From Lomentospora prolificans (Eukaryota; Ascomycota; Sordariomycetes; Microascales; Microascaceae): 64,000 nt of DNA. This document shows, piece after piece, positions 33,308 to 45,223 of this stretch; position 1 is the stretch's first letter, and every line of letters starts with the position of its first letter. Below the pieces are notes generated by a model. The model saw nothing but the letters and a program-made list of their open reading frames with translations, was not told the DNA's origin and did not search any database. The position numbers and the translations under genes were made by a program. The DNA lies in the NCBI GenBank assembly GCA_029532625.1, contig JARFXM010000002.1, positions 186,001-250,000 of the forward strand. Direction: 5' to 3'.

Positions 33308-35178
33308 ATGAAGCAAGTTGGCTGGCTCAGCAAGCCTTTCCTTACTTCCCTCTTGTTGGGAATAGGAGGTTTCCTTTACGGATAGTACGTGCATGCCTGC
33401 CAACATCCGTCTCTCAAGGTCTTGACTGGCGACTGACATGTGTTTTCCAGTGACTCCGGTATCATCACCCCCAGTTTGGCCCTCAAGTCATTCTTGGGCT
33501 ACTTTGGTAACCCCGATCCCCCGATGCGAGGTGCCATTGTCTCCGTCTATCAGGCAGGAGGTATGCAACCACAGACCCTTATCGATCGCCATACTTATGA
33601 TATTAACTTGAACCCCAGCCTGGCTTGGCAGTGCTTCCGTCGGTTTTACTAGTGATAGGTTCGGTCGTCGCCGGGCCATTGCCTTTGGATGTATTTGGGG
33701 AGTTATTGGTGGTGCGCTGATGGCCGGCGCCGCCCACGTTGCTATGCGTAAGATGCCCTTCTATCTCCTCTACTATTCTGGTACTATGGCCTAACTTTTC
33801 AAAATAGTTATTGTTGGCCGTCTCCTTATCGGATATGCTGTCGGAACTATCACTGGTGTCGCTCCCGTTTTCGGTGCTGAGATTGCCAAGACCGAGGAAC
33901 GTGGAAGAATCACCGCCGTTAACCAGATGAGTACGTCTTTTTTTCTCTATTACAATTCGCGTCTTGGTATGGATAGATCCTAACATGGCCGTTCTTCAGT
34001 GGTTGCTTGGGGCTTCTTCGTCGCTCTCTGGACCGGTGTCGGTGAAGGCAAGTGGCACAACGCCAACCAATGGCGCCTCGGCTTCGCCATCCAGGGAATC
34101 CCCGCCCTCGTCCTCGGTGTAGCCGTCCTCTTCATCGGCGAATCCCCCCGATGGCTCCTGCTCAAGGGCCGCCACGAGGAGGCCGAGCAAGCCTTCCGCC
34201 GATACCACTACAACGGCGAGAACGACGAGTGGTGCTCCGCCGAGTTCTCCCTCATCCAGGCTAACATCGCCGAGGAGAAATCCGCCCAGCACAGTCTCTC
34301 GTGGGCCGCCCTTCTCAAGACCCCCCCATTCCGCAAGCGACTCTTTGTCGGTTCCTTCGTCTGGGCCGCCGCCATGTTGTCGGGTATCTCGTTCGTGCAG
34401 TATTACCAGACCGCCATCTATGCCACTCTCCAGTACGACCAGGACAAGCAGCTCCTCATCAGCGGTCTCTACGGCTCAGTTGCGCCCATTGCCTGCTTCC
34501 TTTCGCTCTTCTTCGTCGACAAGATTGGCCGTAAGACGATTCTCGTGACCAGTTCCGGTCTACTCTTCATCAGCTACACCATCATTACCATCCTTGCCGC
34601 TGTCTTCCCCGCCCGCCCCGGATTCCCCACCAACGAGGCGGCTCAGCGTGGTCTTATCGCGTGTATCTTTGCCGTGTCGGCGAACTACTCTGCTCTCTTG
34701 GGGCCCATGACCTGGATTGTCCCGTAAGTTGACTCTGTCGCATCTGTCATTTTTCCAACAGCCTACTAACTTGCGTTCCAGGCCCGAGGTGTTCACCACC
34801 GAGCTCCGAGCCAAGGCCAACGCCGTCGTGCAGGTCATCCACTACTCGATCTCCCTGATCATCACCCAGTGCTCGCCCATTGCCCTCGCTGCTGTCGGCT
34901 GGAAGTACTATGTAAGTTTCCCCAGCGTCGAGACCACCCTAAAAAATACACTAGTAGAAAGACCCGCCAAACTAACCAACGCCGGCCCGCAGATCCTCTT
35001 CATCCTGACCAACTTCCTCTGCACGCTGGTCTTCGCCTTCTTCTACCCCGAGACCAAGGGCAAGTCGCTCGAAGAGATTGCCGATATCTTTGGCGACGTT
35101 CAAGTCATTCGCGAGGCCGACGTTCAGGGCGAAAAGGCCGCGTTCCAGGCTGTCGAGCGCGCGACGAAGGAGGACTAA
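33308..35178 (+). CDS. MFS sugar (hexose-type) transporter
   Basis: Seven exons, 33308-33384, 33451-33560, 33619-33747, 33808-33930, 34000-34723, 34782-34911 and 34993-35178, give 492 residues with twelve membrane segments. Sugar-porter signatures are all present: GGFLYGYDSGIITP in TM1, DRFGRRRAIA in loop 2-3, GRLLIGYAVGTITGVAPVFGAEIA in TM4, GESPRWLLLKGR after TM6, DKIGRKTIL in loop 8-9, PEVFTTELRAKANAV in loop 10-11, and PETKGKSLEEI after TM12. It imports hexose, disaccharide or a related polyol by proton symport at the plasma membrane. The specific sugar is not predictable. The start is the ATG in accATGAAG context at 33308, just before TM1. Splice junctions restore family strings at every boundary. 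Confidence 0.93.
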
Positions 35179-37565
35179 ACAGTATACGGATTACGAATAA
35201 TGGGAGTGTCCTGAGACATTGGGCATCCATTACTCCCCAGTCTTTTTCTGATAAAAAATTGGAGCTGTGCCAAGCCTCTAAAATAACGATAATACCCCAA
35301 TTTTCTTCTTAGATATTAGTAGTATTAGTTTAGAAAAGTTCGAAGCTACATTCATCGTTTAAGAATGGTTTGCCATGTTGTGACGCTGACTCTCAGCCCA
35401 CGTTTCCCAAAGCCAGCAGAACCAAGCTAAAAGGCAACTAGCGACTGCCAGCTCCGTCGCAGCCAGCACTAGTATCTGAAGGATCACACTTTCGATGTAG
35501 GTGGATGCGCGTGGATGCTAGGTTGCAGGGGGGTTATCAGGAGTCGTCTCTTTATGCTCGCCAGTCATACCGTTCTATCTATACCGCTCCACTGACGGGC
35601 TGAAAGCCAGCCATGGATCCGTTTCCCACGTGCGATGAGAGTGGGGAATTGTGGTGGAGCGGTGCGATACAGTAGGTGCCACGGTGCCAGAGGCGTGGGC
35701 TGGCCTGGACTGGCCTGGACGAGATTCTTCTGGTCGTCCAATGGTCGGTATTGGAGCAGTCCAGGTTACAATTGCCAGGCAAGTGTCTGAAATGAGGCGC
35801 CTATAGCCAACCCAAGGGGGTTTTGTTTTGCGGGTTATTCAGGTCAGTGGTGCAAGAGCCAGCGAGCCAGGCGAGGACATCGACTGAGTCCATGGGGATG
35901 GGGATTGAGAGGGGCCAGCCAGTGGAGCTAGACGTGGAGAATACCTTGGGGTAATAAAGCCTCCACTTACCAAGTCAGGGTAACCGAACCGAGAGGATGC
36001 TATAAAAATTTTCTCACAATAGTTTTACCCCACTTCGTAACAGAGCTTACCCCAACCAGAAGGCAGGATTAATAATGGATTCCTACGATATGAAATCTAT
36101 CCTATATGGGGTACATAGCGGGGTCGGTGACATTGCAACTGCATGTTATTCATCTACCGGGACAATAGCCCCGTTACATACCTGCCGTCCCGCGAGATAC
36201 GAGGTGTCCCTTCAAGCTCCTCCCACCATCTTCCAGTCGGTGAGCGAGTAACCGAGTCAAGTAACAATTCTGGCCACATGACATGACTTATCGCCTCAGC
36301 GCTACCTCTCGCCCCAAGCTTCTTGCTCGGGAGATGCAGAAGGGTGCTTGCTGCTGCTGCATTGGACGCAACTGTAATAGCCTTTTGCCTACGGGCACGT
36401 CCACCCCCTCCCCGGGCCTTTTCGTTTTAGCCGCCAACAGGTTGTGTTGGTCCCTGGGGTTTCATGGTCCCTGTTGGCTTGGCCGATCAGCTTCCAGCAA
36501 CGGAAGGCACACAAACAGAGGCTGAAATAGGCTTCTCTGGATAGAATCAAAATTGCAGTCTAAAAATAGGTGGTTCGATATCATCACCCACCACAGGCTT
36601 ACTTATCCATGCCGAGGATCTCACAGTAGAAAACACGCGAGAAGTACAAATCCGTAGATTCGGCACGTATTCGCATATACCTATCCAGAATCGATTTACC
36701 TTTTACCTAAAGGAAAATCACTATCAATGCGAGAGAGCCCTTGGCCTTTTCCCCAGATCGAATCCGCCCTCCTGGGACATAGGAAACGCCTTCGCCAGGC
36801 TAGTTTGGTCAACTTCAACCTACCCCAACTGCCGTTGCAGCGCTTTATGACGTCTCACTAGGTTCCCCCACTATCCCCATATTAGATCCTTCCGGAAGAT
36901 GTCCTTGCATGGCCCACTGTCTGTTTGGATGGCCCATGGCTAGATCGTCCCGTGTCTCCCTTCCCCATATCCCCATACCACACCCACAGTTGGACCTGGT
37001 TGGACCGCAGGCCGGCCAATTGCTCCAATTGCGAAGAGCCCCAGAAATACCGTGTTCCCACTCCAACAATTTCAAATAGTCTCTTCGCGGGTTGTCTGAT
37101 TGTTCCGGCCCCGGACACTTGTCCCGCGCCACAGCTGCTATCGTATGGCCCGTTGGCCCGTTTCCCCCTCACGTTCATGTTTCCCATTGAAACTCTAGAC
37201 GGCACGGCTCTATGTGCCAAGGCACGGTTTCTGCACGGGCCTGCCTCCATTGATCCATCCCCAGCCGGACGCTGCAGGTGTAAATGGGCATGGAAGCCCG
37301 TTCTTCTCCTAAACGGCCTTTTTAACCATATGAAATGCTCCCAGCTAATGGTCCGGGGGACAATATCGTGGAATGAGGCGAGGCAATGCGATGCGGAGAA
37401 GTAAGCTCCTTGCTTTGCCGCGGAGCCGTCGCGCTCTCAGGCTGCATGGTGACTCCAAAATGAAATCCTGTAAATACCACAGCAGATATCCCCTCATCTT
37501 TTCTGGCGGAGTGGTGGTTTACTACACGCGCCTACCGGAGTCGACACCTTCTGGCGAATCTCATC
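35179..37565. other. Intergenic, no gene seen
   Basis: About 2.4 kb between tandem plus-strand genes. Contains CCAGCCAG-type strings around 35700-35935 but no supportable ORF. Confidence 0.5.
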
Positions 37566-39630
37566 ATGCGTGCTCCAATCCAATGGTCCGGCTACGCCCT
37601 GCTGGCGAGCTTGGTATTCGGCGCCAAGGCTCAGGTCGAAACCGCTGAGCTTACCGAACAGGATATTGGTGACTTTACGGCTCTGGCCTTTGGCGATCGT
37701 GGTTCCCGGCGGTTCAATAGACCGGCGTGCAAGGCTTTTCCGGGCACAGAGGACTGGCCCAGCGCTCGAGACTGGCGCCGCTTGAATAGCACGCTCGACG
37801 GCGCGCTTCTTCACCCGAACCCTCCTGCGATTGTTTGCTACGAAGGACCAGAGTACAATGAAGGCGCGTGCAAGGACTTAGTGCTCCACGGTGGTGATAG
37901 CCACTTCTACATCGACGACCCGCTTACGGTCCTTTCGCAGTGGCCCCAGGGGAGCACGTGTTTGGTGGGCTTGAACCCGAACGGAAACTGCACGAGGGGC
38001 GGATATCCAGAATACGTGGTGAATGTTACGACGGTGAAGCATGTTCAGGCTGCCGTCAATTTCGCGAGGAACAACAATGTTCGCCTTGTTATCAAGTGAG
38101 CTAATAATCTTTTGCATCGTGGCAACCCAGCATCCCCCATCTGACAATCCAAATAGGAACACAGGACACGACTTTGGTGGCAGGTCTGTCGGTGCAGGAT
38201 CTCTTAGCGTCTGGACACATCACCTAAAGGACTTTGAGTTTCTTCCAGAGTACCGTATGGGTCCGTACAAGGGCATGGCAGTCCGTTATGGCTCTGGTCT
38301 CGAAGCTTGGGAGCTGTACAACTACATGGCCGAGTACAACTTTTCGGTCCCCGCTGCGGGCGGCAGGACTGTGGGTGCCAACGGTGGATGGTTTGCGCTC
38401 GGCGGCCATGGAAACTTGGCATCGTTCTACGGACTAGGCTGTGATCAGGCTCTTGAGATTCACGCTGTGACTGCTGACGGACGCTACGTCGTCGCGAATC
38501 CGTACGAGAACGAGGATCTCTTCTACGCCCTTCGCGGTGGCGGTGGCAGTAAGTGTATTTCTCGCATTTCATTTTTTTGAATCCCCTTCGTTAATAGCTC
38601 CGTTATAGGCACCTACGCAGTGGTCACCTCGGTGGTCATGAAGGCATATCCCCCGATATCCATGATCCGTGCCAGCCTCAGTATTTCGAGCAAGACGGGG
38701 GCAAATTCGTCAACTTCGTATCGCGTAGACGACCCCGAAGTATTCTGGAAGGCCATGAGCGTTTACTTCCGCTTCTCGGCCGTCGTTGTCGACGCCGGCG
38801 GCGTTGACTGGAGCTACTTGACTCCCATGGGCAACGAGACGTATACCTTCTCTGTCGGAATGACGTTCCCGAACAGGACGACCGAAGAAGTCGAAGAGAT
38901 ACTGGCTCCCCTCTACGTCGATCTGAAGAAGGTCGGCATCAACCTGGACGTTCCCCGCGGTCTTACCCCTGCACCGTACGCGAGTAACTCCCCAGCGCCC
39001 GCAGCGCCGTTGGCCGACACGCGATACCGCTCCCGTCTGTTCCCGCGAAAGAACTGGGACGACGACGAGCTTTTCGCCAAGACCTTTGCGGCTATCCGAA
39101 CCTCGATCGAGGCCGGATACACGTTCCACGGACTCGCCATTTCGCCCACGAAGAAAGTCGCCGGTTGGCCTGGCCGGGAAGGTGCGGTCAACCCAGCGTG
39201 GAGGAACGGCGTGCTTCACGCCATTCTCATCGGCCCGCAGCCGCCCAATCTCACGGCTCAGGAGGCGCGAGACGAAGAGGCGAAGATCCAGGAGTACATG
39301 CAAACGTGGCGTGACGTCACGCCGGGTGCCGGAGCGTACATGAACGAAGGGGATCCGGGTGAGCCGGATTGGAAGCAGGCGTTCTACGGCAGCAATTATC
39401 CCCGGCTTTTGGAGATTAAGAGGGACAGGGATCCGTGGGGCGTGTTTTGGGCGCAGACTACTGTGGGGAGCGACGCGTGGGAGGTCAGGACTGAGGACGG
39501 GTATCCGCGATCGCAGAACGGAAGGCTGTGCAGGGTTAATCGCTGGGGAGATGACGATGATGATGAGGACGTCGATAGGGATTGGGGCGACGATGAAGAA
39601 GATGAGGACGACGACGATGACGATGAATAA
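37566..39630 (+). CDS. Secreted FAD-linked oxidoreductase, BBE/VAO type
   Basis: Three exons, 37566-38095, 38157-38548 and 38609-39630, give 647 residues. A signal peptide (residues 1-22, VFGAKAQ) precedes the FAD-binding domain. The block NTGHDFGGRSVGAGSLSVWT carries the histidine that usually binds FAD covalently, and AAGGRTVGANGGWFALGGHG is the second FAD loop. The C-terminal berberine-bridge block ends SQNGRLCRVNRW. Such enzymes oxidise alcohols, sugars or secondary-metabolite intermediates with O2 outside the cell. Odd feature: the last ~30 residues are almost all Asp/Glu (DEDVDRDWGDDEEDEDDDDDDE), absent from the related protein at the right end of the window. It lies between the sugar transporter and the second beta-lactamase-like gene, all on one strand. 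Confidence 0.9.
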
Positions 39631-40673
39631 GCCGCGGCAGAGTAGAAGAATACTATACTGTTTATTGTACGTGAATGCAAGGAAACAGTGTGCCTCGGCC
39701 GCAGGGGCAGTAGGGTGGGTATTACATGTTAAGTCTCAAATTCAACAGAATACTTATGAGAGGTAATTAGGCTCGAGTCAGATGTGAAAGCCCGTTTCTC
39801 AGGTTCTTTGACCTCCCAGGCAGCCCAGATTCCCGGAAAGGGTACAGGCGTTCTTATTCCGGCGAAACCAGGTGCAGATCTCAATTCCAGAACGCGAAGT
39901 TAGCGACGGACTATTCCAGAGCGGCGCCCAACGATGGTGATCCCGATAATAATCGGGCCACGCATGCCCGAGCCAGTAAAACTTTGTGGGCGTCCTGTGG
40001 CTGAAGCCCATCGAAGTCCCGAAGGTCAATCGTCCGTGGCTTGTGTTGCTTGACAGACACTTGCATCATTTGGAACGCTTTCCCCCCTCCCCCAGAATGT
40101 CTAGAGCTCTGTGAGGAAAAAGGCAGGGAGATGAAGTGAGCCTCTCGCCAGTCGCGCATTCGCATCAAGCTCAGTGGCTCTGTCCTGATGTCATCTAACA
40201 GTCGTCAAATTGTGCCACGTTCGTCCGTCTTCACCAAGGGGAACCAATTGAAATTTGTGAGCTATTTGCGTCCTTCGATTTAATAGGAGACCATTAAGAG
40301 CAACGCAGGCCGGGTTTATGCCTGCACGTTGCTGGCTCAATTCCGTATTTCGTATTGATCTTTCCCGTCCCGAACGCACCTCGATTTCTTGGCGCAAGCC
40401 TTAGGGCAGTAACACAGTACGGAACAAGTAATTGATCGTCGCATGAGCCGTATTCCTCGCGAGTTGAAGATCGCGACCATTACGGGGATTCGTTGCACAT
40501 CATCGGCCTCAAAAAAAAAAAAAAAAAAAAAAAAAAAAACAAACAATAGATGGTCGATCGAGGTTATTTAAACTGCTTCTCCGGGCCTTTGCAATCAATC
40601 ATGCGTCCCTGTGTTTGTATCTCCATCGATGAACCATCGCATGCTCACCTGTCCGAACTCAAGACAATCAACG
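39631..40673. other. Intergenic with A29 tract
   Basis: No gene seen. An A29 run at 40511-40539 lies 135 bp upstream of the next start codon. Confidence 0.5.
40511..40539. repeat. A29 homopolymer
   Basis: Twenty-nine A residues in the promoter of the second beta-lactamase-like gene. Confidence 0.9.
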
Positions 40674-42650
40674 ATGGCGCCACTTTCAGTATCTTCTCTT
40701 GTCGCATTCGCGCTTTTCGGCGGTCTAACTCTCGCTGACCTTCCCTGCCGCCCCGCGGGGCCCGTTGTCCCCCGACCGACAAAGTTGGCACATTCGGAGG
40801 TCGTGCAATCGGCCCTGGATAAGCTCACAGAAACATATCAAAAGGTCGTCGACGGCGAAATAAAGGGAGGATGGGACATTCAGAATAGCTCCTTTTCCAT
40901 TGCCGTCGTTTCCCTTGATCAACCCGACCCTGCCACCCCACTATGGGAGTTCCATCATCTCTCGCCTGAAAATGAGAGGGGCACCAAGGATATCAATAAG
41001 GACTCTCAATACTTGATTGGATCCGTTTCCAAGACCTTGACAGACCTCGTCTTGTTAAAGAGCGGAGTCAATCCTGACACTCCAGTACAGGAGCTTCTTC
41101 CTGGGATCGATGGGGGAACGATCCACTGGGGAGATATCACCCTCCGAGATTTGGGCAACCACCTTGCGGGGATCCCGGTTAATTGTGAGTGCCGAGTAAT
41201 ATTTCTTAACCTTGAAAAGCCAGTTCTAGTATCGCGTGTTTCTAACGTTTGGCGAAGATGGATTTTCCGAGTACTACTACATCAAGGATGTTTTCGAGCT
41301 GCTTGGCTTCCCTCATCTCGAGGATGAGGATTATCCCGCTTGTGGAGTTACTGGTCTTAACAAGGGATGCGATTCAGAAGGTATGAGTCTGATCTCACGA
41401 GCCACTTCATGGACTGGGTTAATACTTACTCACTATCTCTATCTCTACCAGGCACCCAAAAGGGTATGGTCGACTCCTATCCCGTAACCGCCGTTGCCAA
41501 GACCCCAATGTATTCCAACATCGCCTTCTCCCTCATTGGCCTGGCGCTCAAGGAGGCCACGGGTAAGAACTATACCCAACTGCTAGACGAGCTTGTGGCG
41601 CAGCCTCTCGGTCTCAGTAGCACCCGTGAGAGCCCTGGAGATGATGATCTGGCGGTTATTCCTCCGGGTGAGAGTAGCTGGGGAAGTGACTACTCGATTA
41701 ACGCTCCGTAAGTGGATCCTGTAATACCTAGAGGCCCTACGGGACATGTTCTAATAACTCACTTCTGACATAATAATAGTGGCGGTGGTCTCGTTTCCAC
41801 CATTTCTGACTTGTCCGCATACGCCCACGGAATCCTGTCCCGCTCCGACGCCGTCCTCCCAAGCGAGGCCTCCATCAACGCCTGGCTCAAGCCCAACTCC
41901 GCTCTGGGCTCCATGAACACCCTCGTCGGGCTCCCCTGGGAAATCTTCCGCACCGCCAACTTAACACCAGCCCACCCCCACGTCATCGACATTTACGCCA
42001 AGGGCGGCGGCGCGTACAACTACAGGTCGCAGTTCGCCCTGCTCGACGACTACGGCGTCGGCATCATCATTCTCACCGCTGGCTCACCGGCCGCCATGTC
42101 CCCCATCTACGACTTTATCCTGACCACCTTGACTCCCGCCGTCGACGAGGCTTCCCGACAAGAGGCGGAGAAGTACGCCGGCGAGTTCGCGGGCTGCGAC
42201 AGCGGTGTCCTCGTCAACGCCACTCTCGCACTCGACGACGATTCGATCCTCCTCACGTCTCTCACTCGTAACGGATCCGACATCCTAGAGGGGATCAAGC
42301 AGGTTTTCGCGCAGGGACTGGGCAGCATCATCGGCCTGGACGTTGACACGCCACGGCTCTTCCCGGCAGGTGTCGAGGTCACGGATGAGCTCAAGATTGG
42401 TAACGAGACCAAGTCCGTAGTGCGGGAGGACTGGCGCCTTACCTGGAGTGACTTCACTGGCTTCCAAGAATCCGAGCTTCCTGGGGCCGGGTTCACGGCT
42501 CAGGACTGCTTGTCATGGACGATTGCGGATTGGTTCCATTACGGCAAGGAGCCTTTGGACAGGTTCGTCTTTGTCAAGGATGGCGAGACCGGAGAGGTCT
42601 TGGGTTTCGAGGTTCCGTTCTTGCGGTCCGATCTACTTCAGGCGAACTAG
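40674..42650 (+). CDS. Secreted serine beta-lactamase-like hydrolase 2
   Basis: Four exons, 40674-41184, 41258-41380, 41452-41707 and 41780-42650, give 586 residues. The ATG at 40674 is chosen because it directly starts a signal peptide (SLVAFALFGGLTLADLPC); the open frame runs further upstream without one. Motif S-x-x-K is SVSK at residues 117-120, and Y-x-N is YSN (PMYSNIAFSLIGLALKEATG). The domain order and intron positions parallel the gene at 10367, so the two are paralogues. Several N-glycosylation sites and cysteines (CGV...GCDSEG) support secretion. The reaction is unknown; hydrolysis of an ester, lactone or amide bond is the family expectation. It follows the FAD-linked oxidoreductase on the same strand. 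Confidence 0.87.
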
Positions 42651-43331
42651 CGTGTCAACGACGATGACGGTTGGATGGCAAAGTCGAAGATTGCGAATGT
42701 GACCTAGCGTTCTAATTATCTTCTCGGATTTACGCTCGTTATTTTCTTGGCATGAGTTATCGATTTAGATTTGGTTTAGGAGAGATCAATTGATTGATAG
42801 AGCTCGAGCAATACTGGATAATAATATTATATTAGAGTCGACCACAGTAATGATATTATGCTCCTGCGGCGTCGTGTTGTTTCCCATCTTTGTGGCTTGC
42901 CTGCAGTCGGCACCCGCAATTAGCGCTCAGTTTGCAACTTCGGTACCACTTCCCATTGTCGAGTCGGACATTTCCTCGATTTCCAAATGCCGGACCACAC
43001 CACACTAGTAAGCGCATCAAGATGCCCCCCTCAAAACCGTTGGATTCTTCACTGCGACATCACAGCACAGAGCCAGCCATCCATCGCTGGGCGATCACAA
43101 ATCACACTGCAATGCAATGCAATACACCGTGGACATGCAGCCACACCCACTAAATATCGATTCTCGATTTCAAAAGTGCTCGCAATAAACTTGTAACGTA
43201 AGATATTCGTAAGCGCTACGCGTTGCCCAATTCCAACGCTTCAACACTGAACCCTAATAGGACAACGGGGAAAGAAAAAGAAGAAAAAATGATAGGACCA
43301 AGCCCGGGAAACCGACCGAACCACCAGCCAA
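42651..43331. other. Convergent intergenic, no gene seen
   Basis: About 680 bp between the 3' ends of the beta-lactamase-like and MFS genes. AT-rich with no recognisable ORF. Confidence 0.5.
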
Positions 43332-45223
43332 TTAGTAGGTATAACGGAAAGTAGATTGCGAGTCGTCCTGCAGTGAAGCACAAATAGATTAGCCTGATTT
43401 CTTTTTCGGATATTGCCGAATCTGACCAAGGGGATTTTTTGGGTCGCATTCTTACCTCGTCGGCCTCGATGGTGATCTCACCACGGTCAGCGGCCTTGTT
43501 CTTAAAGTAGAACAGGGTGTCCAAAAGGCAGACGAGAACAATGTTGAGCAAACAGCAAGCAAGGCAGGCGTAGAGACCGGGCTTGTAAGCGGGCGCATCC
43601 TGGGACCTATTCATCGCGGATTTCTTTGGTTAGCTTTGTGCTGTCGCATCGCGAAATCAATTCGACGGGTCAAGAGAAAAAAAAAACGAACCTGAAGACC
43701 AAGCTGCCAGCAATACCACCGATGCCTCCGAACCCGACAAGGGTAGCGCTGCAGAAGGCACGCTTCCACTGGCCTCGGATGTTGTTGGCCTGGTAGGACA
43801 TGGCGGCGGGGATGTTGGAGTTGGCGCCGGCGGTCATGAAGAAGACGCCAAAGTAACGGACATTGTTGTTACTGTGCCAGCCCATGATGGCGAGACCGAT
43901 GACGGCGAGGACCATGTTGAAGATGATGATGGGGCCACGGATTCGGTATCGGTCACCGACCCAACCGGTGGCGTACATGATGAAACCGGCGAAAGCGTAG
44001 GGGGGAGCGACCAAGCACTGGGAGGTACCGACGTCGAAGCCCATGTTTTGGTTCAGGATGATGGGGAGGAAGTAGGCGATGGCGTAGGTGACGGTGGTGG
44101 TGTTGAAAAAGACCATGGCGTATCCCCAGATCTTGGGGTCGAGACCGGCGCGAAGGAACTTGCCGAGGCTGAAGGCGGTGACCTTGGCATCACCTCGATC
44201 GGCGTCGACGCGGGCGATAATGTAGGCCTTTTCGCGGTCGTCGAGGAACTTCCAGGAAGCGCGCTTCGAGTCGGGGAAGTCGACGAGGAGCCAGTAGCTC
44301 GCGATGGCGACGAGGCAGGTGAGAATACCCTCGATGATGAAGATCCAGCGCCAGCCGTTCAAGTCGGCGAGACCTTGCATCTGCATAAGCTACATGGCGG
44401 GATAAATGTGTAAGTAAGGAGGACCGTTGCGGAGGGCGGGGGTTAGAAAGTTTGTATAGTCTTCTTACACCGTAGGCAAGGATACCGGCGAAAGCGGAGG
44501 CAACGCAACCGATAATGTAAAAGCACGAGTATCGCTTTCCGACCTCATCTATTTCCTAGTGCGTTAATAGAGTGTCGCGTCAAAGGCACGGTAAGTGATG
44601 TAGGCATCGTGGGGGTCACGTACAGCGAGTGTACCAAGTACTGAGCAGGTAGACGCAGCTAGGGAAGAAACCGGCTTCGAGGATACCAAGAATAATTCGG
44701 AGGGCCGCGAGCTGGCCCCACTCCTTGACGAAACCGAAACCAATCATGACGGCGCCCCAGAGAAGAGTAATGACGGAAAGATGCGTACGGGGTCCGATCT
44801 TCCTGATGATGATGGTCGACGGAGGCTGGAAGACGATGTAGGTGACGAAGAAGACAAGGGTGACGATGGACTACAATTTGTTTCTCACGTTAGGATAAAA
44901 GGCATTGAATTTTGGACCACTTTTTGGCCGAATGTCGCAGGAATAAGAGGAAAACCTACGTATCGGTTGCCGATCAACATCAGGTCCTTGGTCATGCCGG
45001 CGATGGCGGCGGCGGACAAGTTGGTACGATCCATCAGCGAGACACAGTACAAAACACCGACAGTGGCAACAAGGCGGAAATCCACGCGGCGGATGATCTT
45101 CCTGCCTTCTTCGGGGGAGACATCGTGGGACAATTGCTCGTAGTAGCTCTTGTTCGTTTGCTGTGGTTCGAGGTCTGGGATGTGCTGGGCGCCGCCGGCG
45201 GATTTCTCAGAGTCGCGATCCAT
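43332..45223 (-). CDS. MFS anion:cation symporter (Tna1/allantoate-permease type)
   Basis: Six exons, 45223-44960, 44870-44624, 44548-44469, 44389-43692, 43606-43456 and 43367-43332, give 491 residues. The last exon encodes only 11 residues plus the stop (DDSQSTFRYTY), the standard end of this family, and is easily missed. Visible signatures: KIIRRVDFRLVATVGVLYCVSLMDRTNLSAA at TM1 (shown in parts: RRVDFRLV and MDRTNLS), ILGILEAGFFPSCVYLLSTW at TM4, NGWRWIFIIEGILTCLVA at TM6, and ANNIRGQWKRAFCSA in TM10-11. Members import nicotinate, allantoate, pantothenate or other organic acids. Specificity cannot be told. It converges on the second beta-lactamase-like gene. Confidence 0.92.

Noticed and set aside
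43874..44413. 179-codon plus-strand frame
   Set aside because: Antisense to an exon of the MFS transporter with clear family motifs; translation is low-complexity Asp/Glu/Gly.
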